Positions 29,522-33,521 of a stretch of DNA of 33,521 nucleotides are shown one piece after another. The DNA is from Candidatus Altimarinota bacterium. Lineage in GTDB: Bacteria; Patescibacteriota; Gracilibacteria; RBG-16-42-10; JAQVLK01. The translations under genes and the position numbers were made by a program. The stretch lies in NCBI GenBank assembly GCA_028704165.1, contig JAQVLK010000011.1:1-33521 (forward strand), read 5' to 3'. Within the stretch, counting starts at the first letter, position 1. The number at the start of each line of letters is the position of its first letter. Below the pieces are notes generated by a model. It worked only from the letters and a program-made list of their open reading frames with translations. It was not told the origin of the DNA and did no database searches.

Positions 29522-31255
29522 ATGAAGAAGAAATTTTTGACCTGGATCTTAAGCATGCTGGTTGCTTTTAGCATGCTAGTTCCAACTAGTTCGGCTCTCT
29601 TCGGATTCGAGTTCGATTTACCGGAATTCAGTATTCCTGATATGACAGAGATTTTATTCACAGATGGTGAGTATACCTGTCCTCAGACTTGGGAGTTTGA
29701 TGTTAGCACAGACTACTTCTACCAAACGGATGAGATTCTTGTTACCGGAGGCAAGGCTGTTACAAAAACTCCTCACGACGCTTTCTTGAGTGCTCCAGCC
29801 ATAGTCGCCAACAAGGGTTTATCTTACAAAACATTATCAAGTTTTTCAGATGCTTGGGATTCAGATGAAAAATTTATTGGTTTCAAAGTAGGTACCGTCA
29901 AATATCAATTGAGCCCAAATGCCACCGATTGGTATTATTTTAATGGCACAAACTGGGTTACCACCAGTGAAAACAGCTTAAGCAAGGCAAATAGCGCAAC
30001 GTTAATCAATAGCAATTTAGCTTCATACAATTCTCAAGTTGGAGAAGGAACCTTATTTTTCAAGGCCTTCTTGCACAGCGAGATTGTTCCCAATTTGAAT
30101 CCATTTGCCCCAACCGTTTATTCCAAAATTCGTCTCGATAAGGTAAGTGTTGGCTGTACTCAAGCTGCCACTATTCCTAGTTTTGATTTTGAGCTTATGC
30201 CAGATTTTGATTGGGGAGATTTCTTTGAACCAGCGGCCACCGAGACTTGTGATGATGGCATTCAAAACCAAGATGAAACTGGCATAGATTGCGGTGGGGC
30301 AACCTGCTCTGCTTGCGGTGGAACTGCCTGTCCTGAAGATGCTACAGATCTGACTTGGGGTTGTAACAATCCTCCTTATACTGACGCCAGTATGTGTTTG
30401 GATAATGGAATTGCCAACTTTTTAACAGCTGGGTGTAGTGATGTTGCCGCTAAATGCTGCACCTCTTCCAGTACAACTTGGAATTGTCGTTTAACTTCAA
30501 ATGAGTGCCAAATGCCAAGTGGCACAGACTGTACCAGCGGATATACTCTTGAATCTACAACTTTCGGCAGTATCTGTACCAAGAACACTGCCGCAACTGA
30601 AACTTGTAGTGATGGTATCAAAAACCAAGATGAAGAAGAGATCGACTGCGGAGGTGTTTGCTCTGTCTGTCCGGAAGAAGAGACTGATGATGAGTCCGTC
30701 TTCGTGGACGTACCAGACACTCATGATCATGCCGAAGCTATCAATTATTTAGAGAGCGAAGGCATTGTCTCCGGCTATGATGCTACTCATTTTGGTCCAG
30801 ATTTAGTCCTCAAGAGAGGAGAACTCTTGAAGATTGCTTTGAATGGTGCCGGTATAGATACCTCAAGTTACCTCTACGCCGAGAATCCTTACTCAGACCT
30901 TGCTGACAACCATACCTTGAAGCAGTACATTCTCTACGCTTATCACAACGAGATTGCCACCGGTTATGGTGATGGCACTTTTGGACCAAACAATACTGCC
31001 ACGCAAGCTGAAGCTGCCAAGATGTTGCTCAATATCAATGACATTGATCCAAGCGATGCTCCGGCTGGTGTTACTTACAACCTACCAGCCAGTAGTGATT
31101 TGATCGGTTTCATCCATGAAGGCATGGAAATGAATCTGTTCTATGATCCAAGTCATTATGTCGCAACTGAAGATATCCTCCGCGGCTATGCAGCTGAGAT
31201 CATGTATAGAATACTGATGGTCGAAGATAACAGTTGGAGTAGTTTCCAAGACTAA
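29522..31255 (+). CDS. S-layer-homology surface protein with Cys-rich DGI-NQDE repeats
   Basis: From the ATG at 29522 the protein has 577 residues. A signal peptide (1-25, ending SSA-LFG) leads into a beta-rich domain (about 50-215, with YQLSPNATDWYYFNGTNWV). A Cys-rich region follows, with two copies of C-x-DGI-x-NQDE-x3-(I/V)DCGG motifs (about 242-265 and 361-383) around a second Cys-rich segment (270-355). Three SLH domains end the protein: about 393-442, 456-505 and a diverged third at 520-565. SLH domains usually bind wall polysaccharide and anchor S-layer proteins. The Asp/Asn-rich motif might bind calcium, but this is only inferred. A 3' terminator follows. The last ~200 codons are nearly identical to the next gene. 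Confidence 0.88.
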   Translation: MKKKFLTWILSMLVAFSMLVPTSSALFGFEFDLPEFSIPDMTEILFTDGEYTCPQTWEFDVSTDYFYQTDEILVTGGKAVTKTPHDAFLSAPAIVANKGLSYKTLSSFSDAWDSDEKFIGFKVGTVKYQLSPNATDWYYFNGTNWVTTSENSLSKANSATLINSNLASYNSQVGEGTLFFKAFLHSEIVPNLNPFAPTVYSKIRLDKVSVGCTQAATIPSFDFELMPDFDWGDFFEPAATETCDDGIQNQDETGIDCGGATCSACGGTACPEDATDLTWGCNNPPYTDASMCLDNGIANFLTAGCSDVAAKCCTSSSTTWNCRLTSNECQMPSGTDCTSGYTLESTTFGSICTKNTAATETCSDGIKNQDEEEIDCGGVCSVCPEEETDDESVFVDVPDTHDHAEAINYLESEGIVSGYDATHFGPDLVLKRGELLKIALNGAGIDTSSYLYAENPYSDLADNHTLKQYILYAYHNEIATGYGDGTFGPNNTATQAEAAKMLLNINDIDPSDAPAGVTYNLPASSDLIGFIHEGMEMNLFYDPSHYVATEDILRGYAAEIMYRILMVEDNSWSSFQD

Positions 31256-31272
31256 AAATTTTAAGCTACAAA

Positions 31273-31307
31273 ACAGGGGACGGCTTCAAAACTGTCCTCT
31301 GTTTTTA
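31273..31307 (+). terminator. Rho-independent terminator after the first SLH gene
   Basis: ACAGGGGAC (31273-31281) pairs with GTCCTCTGT (31294-31302), with one G-U pair, and runs into TTTTTA. It lies 17 bases after the stop codon. Confidence 0.85.
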
Positions 31308-31396
31308 TATAAAAACTTTTCTTCACTATCACAAAATGTTAAACTGCCCAGCAGAGTTAACTTTAAATATACAAATTCCCCATAACCCCCCATTTT

Positions 31397-32983
31397 ATGG
31401 TTAAAAAGTTTGGTCTTTTATTGTTGGGTTTTGCACTCCTAACCGGTATGTCTGTCGGACAGATAGGAGAGGTACTAGCAGCACCTGCCCCAACTATCAT
31501 TTTCGACTTTGATGATGCTGCTGATTACAATTTCCCGGCGGGAGCAGTGGATTTTGTCGAGATAGCAGGTAAAACTGTTGCCAAGAGAGTAACTCCTGAC
31601 GTAGCAGCCTGCTCTTGGGTCGGCAATAAAGTTGGTATTCCCTTCACAGACATTGAAAGCTTTTCACTGGTTTGGGAGCAATATGGTGACCCTGTTCCCG
31701 CTTCTTTGGCAACACCTATTTTGAGTCCCGATGGTGTCAATTGGTATTACTGGAATCAGATGGATAATGAATGGAAAGAAGCTGATGTTGAGAGCGGTTG
31801 TAGTTGGGGCATAGATATCGAACTAACTCCAGCAGTTCTAAGTGACTTCGTAACGGATTTTTCTCCGGGAATGCTTTATTTCCGTATTTATCTAGGTACT
31901 GGAACTTTTCCAACTACTCCCCCAACTTACACTGTCCCAATCGTCGATAGTGTAGAGTTCGGATACTACGAGGCCGATGAGTGTGAGAGCTCGGCCGATT
32001 GTGATGCAACACAGTATTGCAAGAAAAATCCTGGTGAATGTGACAGTATTGGTGTCTGCGCAGATAAACCTCTCCACTGCCCTCTGATCTTAAGTAAAGT
32101 TTGCGGCTGTAATGAAGTTACTTACAGTAATTCTTGTACTGCTGTTATGGCAGGCGCGACTGTAAATTACGCCGGCACTTGCGTTGAATCTTGTACTGAT
32201 AATATTTTAAATCAAGATGAAACCTCAGTAGACTGTGGTGGTATTTGTGATCCTTGTCCAACTTGTTCAGACGGCATTAAGAATCAAGATGAAACCGCTG
32301 TAGATTGCGGTGGTGTTTGTTCTCCTTGTGCTGCTGCTGTTGCAACTTGCACTGACGGCATCAAAAACCAAGATGAAGAAGAGATTGATTGCGGCGGTGT
32401 CTGTACCGCTTGTGAAGAAGAAACTGGAGTCTTTGTCGACGTTCCAGCAACTCACGACCATGCTGAGGCTATCAATTACCTTGAAGAGGAAGGAATTGTT
32501 TCCGGTTATGATGCTACTCACTTTGGTCCGAACTTGAAACTACGCCGCGGAGAACTCTTGAAGATTGCTTTGAATGGTGCCGGTATCAACAGTTCAAGCT
32601 ATGCTACTGCCGAGAATCCATACTCAGACCTTGATGATGATCATACTTTGAAGCAGTACATTCTCTACGCTTATCACAACGAGATTGCGACCGGTTATGG
32701 TGATGGGACTTTTGGTGCTGACAATTACAGCAGCCAAGCTGAGGCTGCCAAGATGTTGCTCAATATCAATGACTTCGACCCAAGCAATGCTCCGGCCGGT
32801 GTAACTTACGGTTTACCCGCAGGTGACTTACGTGGTTTTGTACATCAAGCTATGGAGATGAATCTGCTCTACGATTCAAGCAATTATGTTGCTACTAATG
32901 ATATCTTGCGTGGCTACGCCGCCGAGATCATGTATAGAATACTGATGGTCGAAGATAACAGTTGGAGTAGTTTCCAAGAGTAA
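31397..32983 (+). CDS. S-layer-homology surface protein with Kazal-like and DGI-NQDE repeats
   Basis: The 528-residue paralogue has a signal peptide (1-29, ending LAA-PAPT) and a beta-rich domain with ILSPDGVNWYYWN (about 108-120), the counterpart of the first protein's LSPNATDWYYFN. Next is a region (about 196-262) with ten or so Cys that includes VCGCNEVTYSNSCTAVMAGA, which matches the Kazal-type inhibitor consensus. Three DGI-NQDE-DCGG copies follow (about 266-339) and then three SLH domains (about 345-394, 406-455, 470-515). It differs from its neighbour mainly in the N-terminal half. Anchoring through SLH is known for the family; protease inhibition is only an inference from the Kazal-like part. 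No Shine-Dalgarno sequence precedes the ATG. Confidence 0.88.
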   Translation: MVKKFGLLLLGFALLTGMSVGQIGEVLAAPAPTIIFDFDDAADYNFPAGAVDFVEIAGKTVAKRVTPDVAACSWVGNKVGIPFTDIESFSLVWEQYGDPVPASLATPILSPDGVNWYYWNQMDNEWKEADVESGCSWGIDIELTPAVLSDFVTDFSPGMLYFRIYLGTGTFPTTPPTYTVPIVDSVEFGYYEADECESSADCDATQYCKKNPGECDSIGVCADKPLHCPLILSKVCGCNEVTYSNSCTAVMAGATVNYAGTCVESCTDNILNQDETSVDCGGICDPCPTCSDGIKNQDETAVDCGGVCSPCAAAVATCTDGIKNQDEEEIDCGGVCTACEEETGVFVDVPATHDHAEAINYLEEEGIVSGYDATHFGPNLKLRRGELLKIALNGAGINSSSYATAENPYSDLDDDHTLKQYILYAYHNEIATGYGDGTFGADNYSSQAEAAKMLLNINDFDPSNAPAGVTYGLPAGDLRGFVHQAMEMNLLYDSSNYVATNDILRGYAAEIMYRILMVEDNSWSSFQE

Positions 32984-33004
32984 ATATTTTAAGCTACAAA
33001 AGAC

Positions 33005-33036
33005 AAAAGGCCCTTCCTGAAAAAGAGGGGTCTTTT
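33005..33036. terminator. bidirectional terminator between convergent genes
   Basis: AAAAGGCCCTTC (33005-33016) pairs with GAGGGGTCTTTT (33025-33036), including two G-U pairs. On the minus strand a TTTTGTCTTTTG tract follows. It lies between the second SLH gene and the minus-strand gene whose stop codon is at 33039. Confidence 0.75.
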
Positions 33037-33038
33037 GC

Positions 33039-33473
33039 TTAGTCAGTATTTTCGACCAATTCTTTTTCAATACTATTTAGCTCTTCTTCTAAGCGCTCTT
33101 CTTCATCTCCCAATTTTACTAAAGATTGGTAATCATTATCTTTAACAGCACATTCTAATTTACTCAATAGATTTTCATATTTTTCTTCAAATTCTTCTCC
33201 ATATAACATGCCAACCGTAGAGATAATTGGCTTGCGCTTACCTTCCAACTCCTCTAAGAATTGATCTTTACTAAAATCTTTACAATCCATATTAGCAAGT
33301 AATTCTCTGACAATTCTTCGGATATCTCGAATTTGCTCGGTATATTTTTCCATAACTTTTGCCCCCGGAGTTTGTGTTTGCGCCAATACAGGGCTCGCAA
33401 TCACTAAAGTTGAAACTATAAGCAATCTAACTAAGCGTTGAGAGCTAGCTTGAATTCTCTCAAGTATTTTCAT
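33039..33473 (-). CDS. secreted helical hypothetical protein
   Basis: This 144-residue protein is unrecognised. It has a basic N-terminus, a hydrophobic core (LVRLLIVSTLVIASPVLA) and a likely signal-peptidase site after about residue 31. The mature part is charged and helical (VMEKYTEQIRDIRRIVREL, then EELNSIEKELVENTD at the end), with two Cys (MDCKDF and LECAVK) that could form a disulphide outside the cell. It is encoded three bases after the stop of a partial upstream gene, so the two are probably an operon. It converges on the SLH genes at a shared terminator. Confidence 0.65.
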   Translation of the reverse strand: MKILERIQASSQRLVRLLIVSTLVIASPVLAQTQTPGAKVMEKYTEQIRDIRRIVRELLANMDCKDFSKDQFLEELEGKRKPIISTVGMLYGEEFEEKYENLLSKLECAVKDNDYQSLVKLGDEEERLEEELNSIEKELVENTD

Positions 33474-33476
33474 AAA

Positions 33477-33521
33477 TTATGACTTTAAACTATTAATAGC
33501 AGCCACACGATCCTTGGCATG
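33477..33521 (-). CDS. C-terminal end of a gene running off the window
   Basis: On the minus strand the last 15 codons read HAKDRVAAINSLKS and then TAA. The start lies beyond the window edge. The spacing of three bases to the ATG of the next gene suggests an operon. The fragment is too short to identify. Confidence 0.5.
   Translation of the reverse strand, partial: HAKDRVAAINSLKS

Noticed and set aside
1..33521. UGA-recoded (Gracilibacteria-type) genetic code
   Set aside because: UGA ends the YjdF-like and YqhQ-like genes at the expected family lengths.

Overview
The window looks like a chromosomal segment of a Candidate Phyla Radiation (Patescibacteria) bacterium. The grounds are compact mixed-strand genes, a VirB2/TrbC-like small pilin with a CPR-type layout, a membrane-anchored MurF-like ligase, a threonyl-tRNA synthetase lacking its TGS domain, S-layer-homology proteins carrying Cys-rich DGI-NQDE repeats, and spacers full of short palindromes. 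A Peregrinibacteria-like member is possible, but that is only an impression. The genetic code appears standard: UGA ends two recognisable genes (7167-7934 and 26176-27141, both minus strand), so this is not a UGA-glycine lineage. Almost no gene has a Shine-Dalgarno sequence. Several promoters instead show a strong extended -10 (TGN-TAnAAT).

Layout. 1-1442: two unrecognised genes behind a textbook sigma70 promoter. 1503-2066: an RmlC-like sugar epimerase, followed by a repeat-filled spacer. 2403-10659 (minus strand): a pilin-like protein, a membrane-tethered solute-binding protein, GalU, Hsp20, a CNNM/CorC-type transporter overlapping a YjdF-like membrane protein, and an 867-residue fusion of a polysaccharide flippase with a GT4 glycosyltransferase. 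10836-16887 (plus strand): an unknown protein, LspA, an alpha/beta hydrolase, a Mur ligase with a membrane domain, a DegT-type aminotransferase, a femAB-like gene broken by one stop codon, and the tail of a second femAB copy. 17041-17117: tRNA-Asp(GUC). 17126-19491: an unknown minus-strand gene, MscS and a membrane coiled-coil/zinc-ribbon protein. 19493-24171 (minus strand): ArgH, a small unknown protein, a cytosine-deaminase-like amidohydrolase, a GxxExxY protein bracketed by related inverted repeats, and an SDR oxidoreductase. 24275-26173 (plus strand): a PLD/cardiolipin-synthase-like protein and two tiny genes. 26176-28955 (minus strand): a YqhQ/DUF1385 protein and ThrRS. 29522-32983: two tandem S-layer-type surface proteins. 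33039-33521 (minus strand): a secreted helical protein and the end of another gene.

The coherent theme is the cell envelope. There is sugar-nucleotide supply (GalU, RmlC-like), lipid-linked sugar export (flippase-GT fusion), peptidoglycan peptide assembly (Mur ligase, FemAB-like), lipoprotein maturation (LspA), phospholipid synthesis (PLD), osmotic protection (MscS) and an S-layer-like coat. The most unusual material is a set of palindromic and tandem repeat families that fill spacers and, in at least three cases, lie in frame inside genes. Others are the flippase-GT fusion, the membrane-domain Mur ligase neighbourhood, the candidate GxxExxY mobile unit, and a hairpin-dense stretch at 28990-29305.
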